Positions 8,547 to 19,225 of a DNA stretch of 41,404 bases are shown here, one piece after another. The first letter of the stretch is position 1; each line of letters starts with the position of its first letter. Source of the DNA: Candidatus Lambdaproteobacteria bacterium. GTDB taxonomy: Bacteria; SAR324; JACQKK01. Position numbers and translations under genes: made by a program. The stretch is taken from assembly GCA_016199125.1 (NCBI GenBank), contig JACQHH010000181.1, positions 1 through 41,404 on the forward strand, in the 5' to 3' direction. The notes under the pieces were generated by a model. It saw nothing but the letters and a program-made list of their open reading frames with translations, did no database searches and was not told the origin of the DNA.

Positions 8547-9248
8547 CTACGGGGCGTAAAGTGCGATTTCCAGCCAGAACGACTCAGCCCCCAGATTCCT
8601 GCGCCGGGCCAGCTTGGCGGCGCCGCCGGGGAGCCCCGCTTCCGCCGCCTGCCACGCGGGCTCCTGCGCCGTGTGGGGGCAGGCGGTCTCGCACAGCGCC
8701 AGGTACTTTTGCGCGCCGGGGCCGCCGCCGTAGATCTTGCGTTCCGCGGTCATGATGGCCGAGATGCCCTCGTCCGCCTGGTAGAGCCGGCTGCGGAACA
8801 CCTGGGGCACGGCCGCCAGCGCGGGCAGCCAGCGGTCGACGAGCCAGTCGCGCAGCTCGTCCTCCGTGGCCGCTTCCAGGTTGAAGCGCTGCAGGAACAG
8901 GTAGGGCGCTTCCAGGGGCGCGGGCGCGCCGGCGGTTCCCAGCAGCGCGTAGATGTTGCGCTGGGTATTGCGGAAGTGCGTCAGGGATTCGGTGGTCCAC
9001 GGCGAGGGATGGTTCAGCGCAGCGAGATACGGCGCGCTGGACAGCACGGCGGGGCTGTCCGTCTCGTAAAACATGAAGTACAGGGGCGCCGGCGGCACGC
9101 CGCGGTAGCGGCGCCCCACGTTGAAGCCCGGAATGTTCACGCGCTCGGGGATGTGCTCGCAGTTGTGCCACTCCTGGAAGCGCGGCAGGTAGTCTCCGTC
9201 GATGTCCGCCCAGATGCCGAGCAGGCCTTGCGAGCCCGTGCGCTGCAT
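8547..9248 (-). CDS. Hypothetical protein, possible tandem ferredoxin-like (EthD/DUF4286-type) fold
   Basis: A 233-residue soluble protein with no signal peptide. I do not recognise it firmly. The start GLLGIWADIDGDYLPRFQEWHNCEHIPERV, with its W-x-x-x-EH-x-x-E pattern, recalls dimeric alpha/beta-barrel proteins in which a YDxEHLPL-like motif begins the first helix. A second half starting near LFLQRFNLEAATEDELRDWLVDRWLPAL repeats a similar strand-helix pattern, so it may be a fused pair of such domains. It sits between the PilZ gene and the luciferase-like oxidoreductase and may act with the latter. Function unknown. Confidence 0.7.
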   Translation of the reverse strand: MQRTGSQGLLGIWADIDGDYLPRFQEWHNCEHIPERVNIPGFNVGRRYRGVPPAPLYFMFYETDSPAVLSSAPYLAALNHPSPWTTESLTHFRNTQRNIYALLGTAGAPAPLEAPYLFLQRFNLEAATEDELRDWLVDRWLPALAAVPQVFRSRLYQADEGISAIMTAERKIYGGGPGAQKYLALCETACPHTAQEPAWQAAEAGLPGGAAKLARRRNLGAESFWLEIALYAP

Positions 9249-9299
9249 ATCCTCGCCTCGCCGTGAGGGATTTCCGCCGCGGTGGGACCGCCGGTGAGC

Positions 9300-9713
9300 T
9301 CAGCGGGAACCGGCGCGCACCCCTTCCATTTCCTTGATGGCCACCAGCATGCGCAGGCCCTGCTCCTCATCGGCGAACCGGCAGCGCACGCGGTAGCGCG
9401 CGGGATCGTGCAGCACCTGCAACGGCACTTCCTGGCACGCCAGCACGTCGGCTTGCGCTTCCACCAGGTTGCCCAAGGCGATCGTGATGGGCTGTCCGGC
9501 GGCAGGGCGCTCGTCGGCGTAGAATGAAATGCCGTTCGCCGAAATATCGACGGCGACCCGCCAAGGGGAAAGCGGCTGAGCCAACCGGTCCGGGTGCACC
9601 CGCACGCGCGGATTGCTCCGCCGCTCATGGCCCAGGGGCTCGTCCAGCACCTCCCCCCGTTTTTGGCATTCCGCCAGCAGACGCTGGTACGCTTCAACGA
9701 GCTTCGCATTCAT
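9300..9713 (-). CDS. PilZ domain protein
   Basis: A 137-residue protein. After a helical N terminus comes ERRSNPRVRV (30-39), the RRxxxR-type c-di-GMP loop, then VDISANGISF (55-64), matching (D/N)xSxxG. A beta-barrel-like remainder runs to the end. Both ligand-binding motifs are present, so c-di-GMP binding is plausible. No output domain is attached, so it would act through a partner. It lies 152 bp downstream of the last permease gene and 51 bp upstream of the unknown protein, all on the same strand. A longer in-frame extension upstream is rejected because PilZ similarity and the ATG fit here. Confidence 0.8.
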   Translation of the reverse strand: MNAKLVEAYQRLLAECQKRGEVLDEPLGHERRSNPRVRVHPDRLAQPLSPWRVAVDISANGISFYADERPAAGQPITIALGNLVEAQADVLACQEVPLQVLHDPARYRVRCRFADEEQGLRMLVAIKEMEGVRAGSR

Positions 9714-9865
9714 CGCAAGAGTTCTCTCTCTGGTCTGCTGGTCCTCCGCCGCGCCACGGGAGATGGCCCGCGTGCCGACCATCATTCTACCACTTCGCGA
9801 GCGGGCCGCGACGGCCCCCCCTGGAATCGTCGTTCCGCTCCGCTGGGCGTGGGAATTCCACGCCG

Positions 9866-10759
9866 CTACACGCGCAGCTTGGGGTCCAACACGTCGCGCA
9901 GGGCATCGCCGAACAGATTGAAGGCGAACACGGAAGCCGTGATCGCCAGCCCCGGGAAAATTGGCATCCAGGGCGCGCTTTCCGCGTACTGCTCGGCGCC
10001 GCCCTGCAGCATGAGGCCCCAGGCCGGGGTGGGTTCCTGCACCCCCAGCCCGAGAAACGAGAGCGACGCCTCCAGCAGGATCGCCTGCCCCATGAAGGAG
10101 GTGAGCATGATCAGGTAGGGCGCCACCACATTGGGCAGCATGTGGCGGAAGACGATGCGCGAGTGACTGAAGCCCAGCGCCCGGGCCGCGTCCACGTAGG
10201 GCACCTCGCGCAGCACCAGGGCGCTGGAGCGCACCACGCGCGCGCAGCGCGGCACCATGGGGATCGTGATGGCGACGATCACGTTGTTCACCCCCGAGCC
10301 GAACACCGAGACGATGGCCAGGGCCAGCACGATCAGCGGAAAGGACATGAACACGTCCAGCAGCCGCTGGATGGTACTGTCCACCCAGCCTTTGAAATAG
10401 GCGCTGGCCACGCCGATCACGAGCCCGAGCGTGGCCCCGGCGAACGAGGCCACGAAGCCCACCAGCATGGCGGTGCGGGCGCCGAAGATGATGCGCGAAA
10501 GGATGTCCCGGCCGAAATCGTCCGTTCCGAACCAGTGGGACAGCGAAGGGGGCGTCATCATCGCGGCGTAATCCGGCGTCAACGGATCGAAGGGCGCGAT
10601 GAAACGCGCCCCCGCCGCCGCCAGGATGAACAGCAGCACGATCAGCATGCCGGCCGCGCCCAGCGGCTGGCCGCGCGCGAACCGCAGCAGGGCGCCGCCG
10701 CCGCGCTGCAGCCGGCCGGCCAGCACGATCCCGCTCCACGGGGCAGCGACTTCGGTCAT
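9866..10759 (-). CDS. Peptide/nickel-type ABC transporter permease (DppC-like)
   Basis: A 297-residue inner-membrane permease. One N-terminal helix precedes a periplasmic segment (RFIAPFDPLTPDYAAMMTPPSLSHWFGTDDFGRDILSR) that is diagnostic of the DppC/OppC family. Then come the multi-helix core and the EAA loop (YVDAARALGFSHSRIVFRHMLPN). It pairs with the DppB-like protein upstream, 15 bp away. Substrates of this family range from peptides to nickel, opines and glutathione. Confidence 0.93.
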   Translation of the reverse strand: MTEVAAPWSGIVLAGRLQRGGGALLRFARGQPLGAAGMLIVLLFILAAAGARFIAPFDPLTPDYAAMMTPPSLSHWFGTDDFGRDILSRIIFGARTAMLVGFVASFAGATLGLVIGVASAYFKGWVDSTIQRLLDVFMSFPLIVLALAIVSVFGSGVNNVIVAITIPMVPRCARVVRSSALVLREVPYVDAARALGFSHSRIVFRHMLPNVVAPYLIMLTSFMGQAILLEASLSFLGLGVQEPTPAWGLMLQGGAEQYAESAPWMPIFPGLAITASVFAFNLFGDALRDVLDPKLRV

Positions 10760-10774
10760 AGGCCCTCCGCTCGA

Positions 10775-11728
10775 TTACCGGTAGTACACGCGCGGATCGA
10801 TCCAGGCGTAGAGGATGTCCACGACCAGATTCGTCACGATGAAGACCATCGCCACCAGCATCACCAGCGCCTGCACCATCGTGTAGTCGTGGTTGCCCAC
10901 GGCCTTGACGAACAGCAGGCCGATGCCGTTGAGATTGAACACCTGCTCGGTGACCACCAGGCCCCCCAGCAGAAAGGCGAACTCGAGCCCGATCACGGTG
11001 ATGATGGGCAGCAGGGCGTTCTTCACGGCGTGCCGCACGAGCACGATGCGCTCGCGCAGGCCCTTGGCGCGCGCCGTGCGCACGTGATCCTCGCGCAGCA
11101 CCTCCAGCACCGCGGAGCGCGTCATGCGCGTGGCGACCGCGGAATAGCGGTAGCCGGTCGCCAGCGCCGGCCAGATCAGTTGCGTCAGGTTCGCCACCGG
11201 ATCCACCCAGATCGGCGTGTAGCGGATGGGCGGCATCCACTGGAAGAAGATCAGGAAGCCCAGGATCATGAGGATGCCCAGCCAGAACGACGGCGTGGCC
11301 AGCCCCGCGATGGAAAACACGCGCACCGCATAGTCGATCAGCGTGTCCTGCTTCAACGCCGACAACGTGCCCAGGGGAATCGCCAGCAGCGTGGCCAGCA
11401 GCGTGGCCATGATGGCGATCTGCAGCGACAGGCCGAAGCGCAGTCCGATTTCATAGGAAATCGGCTGCCCGGTCCACATGGAGATGCCGAAGTCGAAGCG
11501 CGCGATGCCCACGATCCAGTGCACGAATTGCCAGACCAGGGACTGGTCCAGCCCCAGCCGGGACCGCTCCTGGGCCATCATCTCTTCGGTCACTCCGCCC
11601 CCCTCGCCGGCGAAGCGGATTTCCACGATGTCGCCCGGAATCAGGCGCATGAGGATGAAGATCAGCACGGCCACCCCCAGCAGGGTGGGAATCATGAGCA
11701 GCACGCGCCGGATCACATAGCGCAACAT
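10775..11728 (-). CDS. Peptide/nickel-type ABC transporter permease (DppB-like)
   Basis: A 317-residue permease with the family start MLRYVIRRVLLMIPTLLGVAVLIF, the VLREDHVRTARAKGLRERIVLVRHAVKNA coupling loop and a final YAWIDPRVYYR tail, all typical of DppB. It forms the membrane channel with the DppC-like protein. Between it and the binding-protein gene upstream is a strong stem-loop (11745-11782). Confidence 0.93.
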   Translation of the reverse strand: MLRYVIRRVLLMIPTLLGVAVLIFILMRLIPGDIVEIRFAGEGGGVTEEMMAQERSRLGLDQSLVWQFVHWIVGIARFDFGISMWTGQPISYEIGLRFGLSLQIAIMATLLATLLAIPLGTLSALKQDTLIDYAVRVFSIAGLATPSFWLGILMILGFLIFFQWMPPIRYTPIWVDPVANLTQLIWPALATGYRYSAVATRMTRSAVLEVLREDHVRTARAKGLRERIVLVRHAVKNALLPIITVIGLEFAFLLGGLVVTEQVFNLNGIGLLFVKAVGNHDYTMVQALVMLVAMVFIVTNLVVDILYAWIDPRVYYR

Positions 11729-11744
11729 GAGTCACCGCAAGACG

Positions 11745-11782
11745 GCCCGGACGGACGGCCGCAAGGCGCCGGCCGTCCGGGC
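11745..11782 (-). terminator. GC-rich stem-loop between binding-protein and permease genes
   Basis: GGCCGTCCGGGC at 11771-11782 pairs with GCCCGGACGG(ACGG)CC at 11745-11760, giving a stem of about ten pairs. There is no U-run, so it is more likely a partial terminator or 3'-end-protecting hairpin than a full stop. It lies directly after the binding-protein gene, where such hairpins often let the binding protein be made in excess. Confidence 0.55.
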
Positions 11783-11807
11783 GGATGGGCGGGTGACGCG
11801 GGCCGGC

Positions 11808-13418
11808 CTACTCCTCCAGCCACACGTTTCCCAGGTCCTGGTTGAGGTAGTGGCTGGGGGTGATCTTCCAGCCCTTCACCTTGCTGCTGTGGGGGATGAT
11901 GCGGTGCCACCACAGCGTGGGGATGTAATGGCCCTGGTCGATGAGGCGCTGCTGCATCTGCATCAGCAGGGCCTTCTGCCTGGCCGGGTCGGATTCGCGC
12001 ATCTGCCGCTCGTACAGGTCGTCCAGCACGCGGTCGATGTATTTGCCGTTGTTGGACTTGCCGATGTCCGCCGAGATGAACAGGCTCACGTCCAAGGTGG
12101 GGTTGATCAGCGTCTGGCAGTTGAAGTCGATGGAGACGTCGAATTCCTGGGGCGCCGGGCTGCGCAGCACCTTGAAGAAGGGTCCGGTGGGCTGCACCCA
12201 TTGCTCCACGTCCAGGCCGATCTGCCGCCACTGGTCGACCAGCCAGGTGCCGACGATCTTGTAGGGCTGGTCCACGTCGCGGTTGTGCAGCTTGAACTTG
12301 AAGCCCTGCGGCACGCCGGCCTCGGCCAGCAGCTTGCGGGCCTTGGCCCGGTTGGCTGCGATGTCCTTGCCAAAGCCCTCGAGCTGTTCCAGCTCGGCCT
12401 CGGTCGGGGCCAGCGCATGCCCGGGAAACACGATGCCGCCCACGGTCTTCACGATGGCGATGCGGGACAGGAACTGCGAGCCGCCCCTGCGGTCCATGGC
12501 CAGGCTGAGCGCGCGCCGCACGCGGGCATCGTCGAAGGGCTTCTTGTGCGGATTGGGCACCACGTACAGGCCGCAGTTCCAGGTGCTCTCCTGCACGGTG
12601 ATCTTGTCGCCCAGGGCACGCACCAGGTCGTCGCGGGCCGCGGGCGAAAAGCCGCGGAACTCGATGTGCGCGCGCTCGCCGCGAATGGCCTGCACGCGCA
12701 CACTCTCCTTGCTGGCGAAGATGGCCTCGTACCCGTCCAGGGAGGGCTGGCCCGCACGGTAATAGCTCTCGTTGCGCTCACCGACCCAGTTGGCGCCCGG
12801 CGAGCGGGATTTGAACTTGAAGGGCCCGGAGCCCAGCACGTTCTTCTCGTACCAGTGAATGTCCTGGGCCAGCTTGTCGGCGCTGTAGAGGAAATTGAAC
12901 GGCACCGCCAGGGCGGGCATGAACGCCGGGCTGGCGAACTTGAGCTTGAACACCACGGTGTACTCGTCGGGATTCTCCACCGCATCGACCATCAGGTAAT
13001 ACGCCTGGCGCGCGCTGAGCACGCCCTCGGGCGGGAAGATGATCTTGCGGTACGTGGCCACGACGTCGCGGGCCGTCAGCGGCGTGCCGTCCCAGAACTT
13101 CACATCGCGGCGCAGCTTGAAGGTGTAGGTCTTCTTGTCGCCGCTGACCGTCCAGCTTTGCGCCACGTCGCCCACGATGTCGCCGCTGGCGGGCTCCTGC
13201 GGATCGACGCGCACCAGCACGCTGTAATGCGGTGCGATGGGGTGGATCAGGGCAAAGGTGGTCTCGCGGTGCCCGTCAAAGCTGGGGGGCTCGTCGGGCA
13301 CCACCATCACCAGCGTTCCGCCGCGCTTCTGCGCCAGCACGTCCATGGCCCCCACGCTCGTCAGGCCCAGCGCGACCAGGGCACCCAGCAGCCCGTTCAG
13401 GATTCGATGCCAGTTCAT
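11808..13418 (-). CDS. Peptide/nickel-type ABC transporter substrate-binding protein (DppA/SBP family 5)
   Basis: A 536-residue periplasmic solute-binding protein. The signal peptide (about 1-29, ending VLAQ) is followed by KRGGTLVMVVPDEPPSFDGH, the usual start of family 5 proteins. YTFKLRRDVKFWDGTPLTARDVVATYRKI is the family signature. GAGGAG lies nine bases before the ATG at 13418; the upstream 48-codon extension lacks a signal and is rejected. It would deliver ligand to the DppB/C-like permeases. The ligand is not evident; the nearby flavin oxidoreductase does not settle it. Confidence 0.92.
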   Translation of the reverse strand: MNWHRILNGLLGALVALGLTSVGAMDVLAQKRGGTLVMVVPDEPPSFDGHRETTFALIHPIAPHYSVLVRVDPQEPASGDIVGDVAQSWTVSGDKKTYTFKLRRDVKFWDGTPLTARDVVATYRKIIFPPEGVLSARQAYYLMVDAVENPDEYTVVFKLKFASPAFMPALAVPFNFLYSADKLAQDIHWYEKNVLGSGPFKFKSRSPGANWVGERNESYYRAGQPSLDGYEAIFASKESVRVQAIRGERAHIEFRGFSPAARDDLVRALGDKITVQESTWNCGLYVVPNPHKKPFDDARVRRALSLAMDRRGGSQFLSRIAIVKTVGGIVFPGHALAPTEAELEQLEGFGKDIAANRAKARKLLAEAGVPQGFKFKLHNRDVDQPYKIVGTWLVDQWRQIGLDVEQWVQPTGPFFKVLRSPAPQEFDVSIDFNCQTLINPTLDVSLFISADIGKSNNGKYIDRVLDDLYERQMRESDPARQKALLMQMQQRLIDQGHYIPTLWWHRIIPHSSKVKGWKITPSHYLNQDLGNVWLEE

Positions 13419-13520
13419 CTCGAGCACTCCTCTGCAGAAATTAACCTCGTGGGCCACGCCAACTCGAGCGCCACCGCTGACTGCCGGTCGATCGTCGCGT
13501 GTGCTCGCCCCCCTTAATGC

Positions 13521-13550
13521 CGCGGCTCCCGCGGATGCGGTGGAGCCGCG
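13521..13550 (-). terminator. Stem-loop between ATPase and binding-protein genes
   Basis: CGCGGCTCC (13521-13529) pairs perfectly with GGAGCCGCG (13542-13550) across a 12-base loop. It lies in the 268-bp gap between the DppF-like and DppA-like genes. It may terminate some messages from the ATPase genes ahead of a separate promoter for the binding protein. No clear U-run follows on the minus strand. Confidence 0.4.
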
Positions 13551-13686
13551 CGCGCCCCGCACCGCGGCGCGACGAACGTTTCCGCCGTGGCCCGGCGGCC
13601 CTGCCCTGGCCGCGACACCGGCCCGCGCAACCCCGCCCCGGCGATGCGGGCGCTCCCGCGCCCCGCCGGTTCCCCCGCCGCGCGGC

Positions 13687-14697
13687 CTACACGTGATGGC
13701 AGGCCACCTGGTGGCCCGCGGCGATGTCCCGAAACACGGGCACCACGCGCCGGCAGATGTCGGTCGCCAGCGGGCAGCGCGGATGGAACACGCAGCCGCC
13801 CGGCGGGTTCAGCGGCGAGGGCACTTCGCCCTGCAGCAGCAGCGGCTCCCGCCGCGACTCCACGTCCGGGTCCGGAATGGGCACCACGGACAGCAGCGCC
13901 TGCGTGTAAGGATGCCGCGGATGGTCGTACAGCTCGCCGGAGCCGGCCAGTTCCATGATCTTGCCCAGGTACATCACGGCCACCCGGTCGCTGATGTGCC
14001 GCACCACCGCCAGGTCGTGGGAGATGAACAGATACGTCAGCCCGAACTCCCGCTGCAGCGTCTCCAGCAGGTTGATGATCTGCGCCTGGATGGACACATC
14101 GAGGGCCGAGACGGCCTCGTCGCACACGATAAACATGGGATTCATGGACAGCGCCCGCGCGATGCCCACCCGCTGCCGCTGTCCCCCGCTCAACTCGTGA
14201 GGATAGCGGCCGTAGACGTCGTCCGCGAGCCCGGTGAGGCCCAGCAGCTCGCGCACCCGCGCCTCGGTCTGCCGGGCGTTGCGGGTCAGCCGGTGCACGG
14301 CCGGCCCCTCGCCGACGATCTGCCCGATCGTCATGCGCGGATTGAGGGAGCTGTAAGGATCCTGGAAGATGACCTGGATCTTGCGGCGCACGGCGATCAG
14401 CGCGCGGTGCGAGAGGGCGCCCAGCTCCCGGCCTTCGAAGCGGATGCTGCCGGCGCTGGAGGGCGTCAGACGCAGAATGCAACGGCCCGTGGTGGTCTTG
14501 CCGCACCCCGACTCGCCCACCAGGCCCAGCGTTTCGCCGCGCCGGATGGAAAAGCTGATGCCGTCCACGGCCTTCACCGTGCCGGTGCGGCGCCGGAAGA
14601 CGATGCCCTGGGACACGGGAAAATGCACCCGCAGGTCCGCCACGTCCAGCAACACGGGCTGCGCCTGCGCCGGAGATGCCATTTGCGTCGCGTTCAT
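13687..14697 (-). CDS. Peptide/nickel-type ABC transporter ATP-binding protein (DppF-like)
   Basis: A 336-residue ATPase. Walker [10 protein letters not shown] (61-69), Q-loop [15 protein letters not shown], signature [15 protein letters not shown], Walker [12 protein letters not shown] and switch HDLAVV are all present. The C-terminal oligopeptide extension has the Cys-containing [14 protein letters not shown] region found in DppF/OppF. The Walker B segment has Ala where Pro usually follows DE. It follows the DppD-like gene by 58 bp and would form a heterodimer with it. Confidence 0.94.
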   Translation of the reverse strand: MNATQMASPAQAQPVLLDVADLRVHFPVSQGIVFRRRTGTVKAVDGISFSIRRGETLGLVGESGCGKTTTGRCILRLTPSSAGSIRFEGRELGALSHRALIAVRRKIQVIFQDPYSSLNPRMTIGQIVGEGPAVHRLTRNARQTEARVRELLGLTGLADDVYGRYPHELSGGQRQRVGIARALSMNPMFIVCDEAVSALDVSIQAQIINLLETLQREFGLTYLFISHDLAVVRHISDRVAVMYLGKIMELAGSGELYDHPRHPYTQALLSVVPIPDPDVESRREPLLLQGEVPSPLNPPGGCVFHPRCPLATDICRRVVPVFRDIAAGHQVACHHV

Positions 14698-14755
14698 GGG
14701 CTTGCCTGTCCATGGGCCCTTGCGCCGCCGGAGCGGAGGCGGCGCCGAGCCCGCA

Positions 14756-15754
<999 letters not shown>

Positions 15755-16059
15755 GCTTCCTCACCAGGCGTACAGGTGCGCGCACGCGGTCGCCGAATCG
15801 CGCACGGTGCACCGTCCCGTGGGGGCGGCGATCGCGGGCGAACCGGCGGCATCGTCAAAACCAGGGTCATGCTGCGTTGGCAGTCCCGCCGCGTGGGCGG
15901 GCACAAGGCGTCGACATGGAACACCCCCCCAACCTGCCGTCGTCCATCGTGAAGAATCCCTCTGCCGGATTCAAGCACAAATCCAGTGGGGAGGAAATCC
16001 GCCGGGATGCGCCCCCGCGCGCTGCCTTGTCCGTAGCCCGCGGCATGCGCCGTGCCGGA
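15755..16059. other. Intergenic region, upstream of the ABC transporter operon
   Basis: About 305 bp separate the MFS gene stop from the DppD-like start. I see no gene. There is a small hairpin (CCCGCC-GCGT-GGCGGG-like, near 15887) and a TTGACG-like hexamer on the minus strand near 15855, but no convincing -10 partner. It should contain the transport operon promoter and possibly the end of the MFS transcript. Confidence 0.4.
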
Positions 16060-17277
16060 TCAGCGACGGGCGAACGCCAGCATCAGCAGGGGCCCCACCG
16101 CGGCGCCGGCGCCCATGGTCAGGAAGCCCGCGCCCCAGGATGGGCCGCCCGCTCCGCCGGCGACATCCAACGCGGCGCCCACCGCCAGAGGTCCGCAGAA
16201 CGCGCCCAGGAACCCGATGGCGGAGTGCACCGCCATGGTGGTGCCGCGCTTGTCCGGCCGCGCCTCGGCGATGGCCCCGCTGGTGAGTGACGCCGAATCG
16301 CCCGCGACCGTCAGCCCGTAGACCAGGCACATGGCCGCCACGGCCGAGCCCGGCAGCCAGGGCAGGAAGCCGACCGCCGCGGCCAGCAGCGCCGAGGCGC
16401 CCATCACCGCCGAGATCACCCGTTGCCGCCCGCAGCGGATGGACAGTTCGTTGCCGCCCACGCTGGCGGGCAGGCCCATCAGGTTCACCAGCGCGGCCAG
16501 CGTGGGCGGCGCGGCCAGCGCCCAGGAGGCGGGGTGGAGGCCCCGCGCGAACGTGAGATAGGCCACGATCCAGGCGCGCATGCCGAACAGTTCCCAGTTG
16601 TGCGCCGCATAGGCCAGGATATAGCCCATCGCGCTGCGGTTGCGCAGGACGTCGAGAAAATCGCGCAGCCGCAGTCCCCCGCCGCCGGCGCGTGCCTGGG
16701 GCGAAGGGGCGACGCGCCGCCACACCAGCAGGGTGGCCAGCAGGGGCCCTATCGCGGCCACTCCGAAGGCCCAATGCCAATCCCGCCACGCGGCCACCTG
16801 GCCCGCGAGATAATAGGAGGCGCTGGAGCCGATGCCGAAGCTGGCGGTGTAGAACGAGACGGCGCGCGCCTGGGTCTGTCCGGCGATGCGGTCGCTGAGG
16901 ATCTTCAGGCCGGGCATGTACGTGCCGGCCAACGCGATGCCGCCCGCGACCCGCAGGGCCGAGGCCGTCCAGAAGCCCTGCGCGAACAGCGCAAAGCCCG
17001 CCGTCGCGCCCAGGCTGAGCAGCATGCAGAACAGATAGATGCGCCGCGGGTCGATGCTGTCGGTCAGGCTCACCAGGATCAGCACGGCGGTCAGATAGCC
17101 GGCGAAGTACAGGCTGCTGATCCAGCCCGCGGCCACGTGGGTGAGCTGCCACTCGTCGATGAACGTGGGCAGCAGCGCGGGGAACGTGGCGATGGCGGAC
17201 ATGCTGGCGATTTCCGCGACGCACAGGGTCGCGATGAGAGCGACATCCCGCCGCCGCGCCCCCTCCTCTCCGCTCAT
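16060..17277 (-). CDS. MFS transporter
   Basis: A 405-residue protein with about twelve hydrophobic segments. The first half shows FPALLPTFIDEWQLTHVAAGWISSLYFAGYLTAV, followed by LTDSIDPRRIY, a loop 2-3 motif A variant. Later segments such as YMPGLKILSDRI and a second bundle after a mid-protein cytoplasmic loop (RRVAPSPQARAGGG) fit the 12-helix major facilitator plan. It is monocistronic, with gaps on both sides. The substrate cannot be inferred. Confidence 0.88.
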   Translation of the reverse strand: MSGEEGARRRDVALIATLCVAEIASMSAIATFPALLPTFIDEWQLTHVAAGWISSLYFAGYLTAVLILVSLTDSIDPRRIYLFCMLLSLGATAGFALFAQGFWTASALRVAGGIALAGTYMPGLKILSDRIAGQTQARAVSFYTASFGIGSSASYYLAGQVAAWRDWHWAFGVAAIGPLLATLLVWRRVAPSPQARAGGGGLRLRDFLDVLRNRSAMGYILAYAAHNWELFGMRAWIVAYLTFARGLHPASWALAAPPTLAALVNLMGLPASVGGNELSIRCGRQRVISAVMGASALLAAAVGFLPWLPGSAVAAMCLVYGLTVAGDSASLTSGAIAEARPDKRGTTMAVHSAIGFLGAFCGPLAVGAALDVAGGAGGPSWGAGFLTMGAGAAVGPLLMLAFARR

Positions 17278-17382
17278 GCCCCCTGCGCTCCCCGTTCCGC
17301 CGCGCCGGCCGTTGTCCGGGACGCCGCGCCGGCCGGTTCCCGCGCGCCGGGCCCAGGCACCGCACCGCGCCGACGCCGCACC

Positions 17383-17784
17383 CTAGAGCTGCACCGTGAC
17401 CGTGACGGTGCAGAAGGCCGTGGAACAGGTCTGCCGGCTCTTGCTCACGCCGTCCAGGTATATTTGTGCGGAAATGTCGCCCCAGGCGCAGCGATTCGTC
17501 ACGCCGAGCGCCAGCACCACGCCGCTCAGTTCGTCAGGATCGTAGGTGAACGCGGAAGACCAGGGCACGACTTGCTCGACACGCTGCTCCGTGCGGCCAT
17601 GGGCGTCCGTGGATTGGATGTCCGCCGCGCAGGCCGTGCCGGTGACCCAGTACTGGGCATCGCTGACGCTGCGCGTGTCGGCGCAGGCGCCCGCCAGCCA
17701 TCCACCCGCCAGCACGAGCGCCAGGCACAGTCCGTTGCGTGCCGCAAGTCCACCCGCTGCAAGCCTGACGCGGTGCATCAGCAT
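17383..17784 (-). CDS. MmpS-like small lipoprotein
   Basis: A 133-residue exported protein. The hydrophobic signal ends in LAGAC, a good lipobox, so Cys34 would be lipidated. The mature part resembles mycobacterial MmpS periplasmic domains: Y-V-TG-A-I near the start, DAxGxxEQRVEQVVPWSxxF in the middle, then ISAQIYLDGVSKS. Two extra cysteines near the end may form a disulfide. MmpS proteins assist MmpL-type exporters, but no MmpL is visible here. The TAG stop lies in a CTAG tetranucleotide like those used by the repeat elements of this window, but no element is inserted. Confidence 0.6.
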   Translation of the reverse strand: MLMHRVRLAAGGLAARNGLCLALVLAGGWLAGACADTRSVSDAQYWVTGTACAADIQSTDAHGRTEQRVEQVVPWSSAFTYDPDELSGVVLALGVTNRCAWGDISAQIYLDGVSKSRQTCSTAFCTVTVTVQL

Positions 17785-18043
17785 ATCGGTTTGCCGCCTG
17801 CTCGCTCCCGGCCAGCCCTGCCGCGCCGGGCCACGTATGACTGTGCAACGTCCGTCCGACCGGCGGCGCCGCGCTGGCGCATCGCCGCGCGCGCGCCGTC
17901 AACCCGGCGGGAAGCGCCATTGCGCGCCCGATCGACATCAGCCCCGGCCGGCGCGCGGGCGCGGGTCGATTCGCTCATGACAGGCTGGCGGGGGTGTTCG
18001 AGCGCAACGGAGCCGGCAGGGCGATCTGCCTGCCCCAGGACGT

Positions 18044-19225
18044 TCAGGCGAACGGATGCTGGGCCACCGCGGACTCGGCGCCGTACGCCACGCTCAGCGC
18101 CGCGCGATACGCCGCGATGGTCTGGTCCACGCAGCGCTTCCACGTATACTCGCGGGCCAGCTCAAATCCCGCCTGCTTCGCCGTCTGGCGAAAATCGTGA
18201 TCGTAGAGCAGCCGTTGCAGGCCGCGCGCAATGTCGTCCACGTCCAAGGGGTCGATCATGGCGGCGGCCCGGCCCACCACCTCGGGCATGGCGGAAACGT
18301 TGGAGGTCAGCACGGGCACGCCGCAGGCCATGGCTTCCAGCGGCGGCAGCCCAAACCCCTCGTAGAACGAGGGATAGGTGAATCCATAGGCGCCGGCATA
18401 AAGCATCGGCAGGGTCGCGGAGGGCACATAGCCCAGCCACAGCAGCTCCCCCTGGTCCTGCAGGGGCCGCATCCTGCTCTCGATCGACTCGGTCAGCCAG
18501 CCCTTGTGGCCGACCAGCACCAGCGGATGGGTGCGGCGCACGCTCTTGGGCAGGCTTGCAAAGGCCTGGATCAGTCCGGACAGGTTCTTTCTCGGCTCCA
18601 GCGTGCACACCGAAAGCAGGTAGGGCACGCCCGCCAACCCGTGTGGCTCCAGCACCGGCGTCAGCTCCGCTTCGCTGCGGGGGCGAAACTCTTCGCTGAC
18701 CCCCAGCGACACGATGGAGATGCGCTCCGGGGGCACGCCCATCATCCCCACCAGCTCCTGCCGAATGAACTCGGAGTGCGTGATCACCTGCGCCGCCTCG
18801 GCGACGGAACGCCCCAGGTGCTTCTCAAGCCGCTTCACGTTGACGCGCGGGTGAAAATGCGGATAGCGCAGGTGAGACAGGTCGGACACGGTGACCACGC
18901 TGGGTCCCGCGAAGCGCACGGCGATATAGTTGGGCTCGTGATAGAGGAAATCTTGTCCGGCCGTGGACTGGCGCAGCACGACTTCCGCGAGCTTGTCGCG
19001 TGCCTCGTAGGCGTAGGGCAGGCGCCGCACCGCATGGCGCACCCGGGCAGGGATCAAGGTCCTGATCGCGCTGCGATTCCTGGTCGGCACGCTGTGCATG
19101 CGCGAGAAGAATTGCAGCGAGGCCACTTCCGCTCGACTGGGCAGCGCTTCCGAAAGATGCAGGGTGTAGTTGCCGATGCCGGTGATCGGGGGCTTCAGTG
19201 AATCGATGTTCAGTATTACCTTCAC
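18044..19225 (-). CDS. Glycosyltransferase family 4 (GT-B)
   Basis: A 393-residue cytoplasmic glycosyltransferase, probably acting in surface polysaccharide assembly. The N-terminal [21 protein letters not shown] acceptor-domain start, the hinge segment [22 protein letters not shown], and the donor-site [20 protein letters not shown] with its EX7E pair match GT4 mannosyl- or rhamnosyltransferases. It reads away from the tRNA-Val gene, and a second glycosyltransferase reads away on the other side. The gap downstream (17785-18043) is empty. Confidence 0.9.
   Translation of the reverse strand: MKVILNIDSLKPPITGIGNYTLHLSEALPSRAEVASLQFFSRMHSVPTRNRSAIRTLIPARVRHAVRRLPYAYEARDKLAEVVLRQSTAGQDFLYHEPNYIAVRFAGPSVVTVSDLSHLRYPHFHPRVNVKRLEKHLGRSVAEAAQVITHSEFIRQELVGMMGVPPERISIVSLGVSEEFRPRSEAELTPVLEPHGLAGVPYLLSVCTLEPRKNLSGLIQAFASLPKSVRRTHPLVLVGHKGWLTESIESRMRPLQDQGELLWLGYVPSATLPMLYAGAYGFTYPSFYEGFGLPPLEAMACGVPVLTSNVSAMPEVVGRAAAMIDPLDVDDIARGLQRLLYDHDFRQTAKQAGFELAREYTWKRCVDQTIAAYRAALSVAYGAESAVAQHPFA

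Noticed and set aside
9524-11845. A 773-codon open frame on the plus strand opposite the PilZ and permease genes
   Set aside because: It is antisense to well-recognised permeases, is rich in His/Gln/Arg/Gly from mirrored GC-rich codons, and has no domain. The same applies to long frames at 153-2093 (+), 24715-27072 (-) and 26936-29059 (-).
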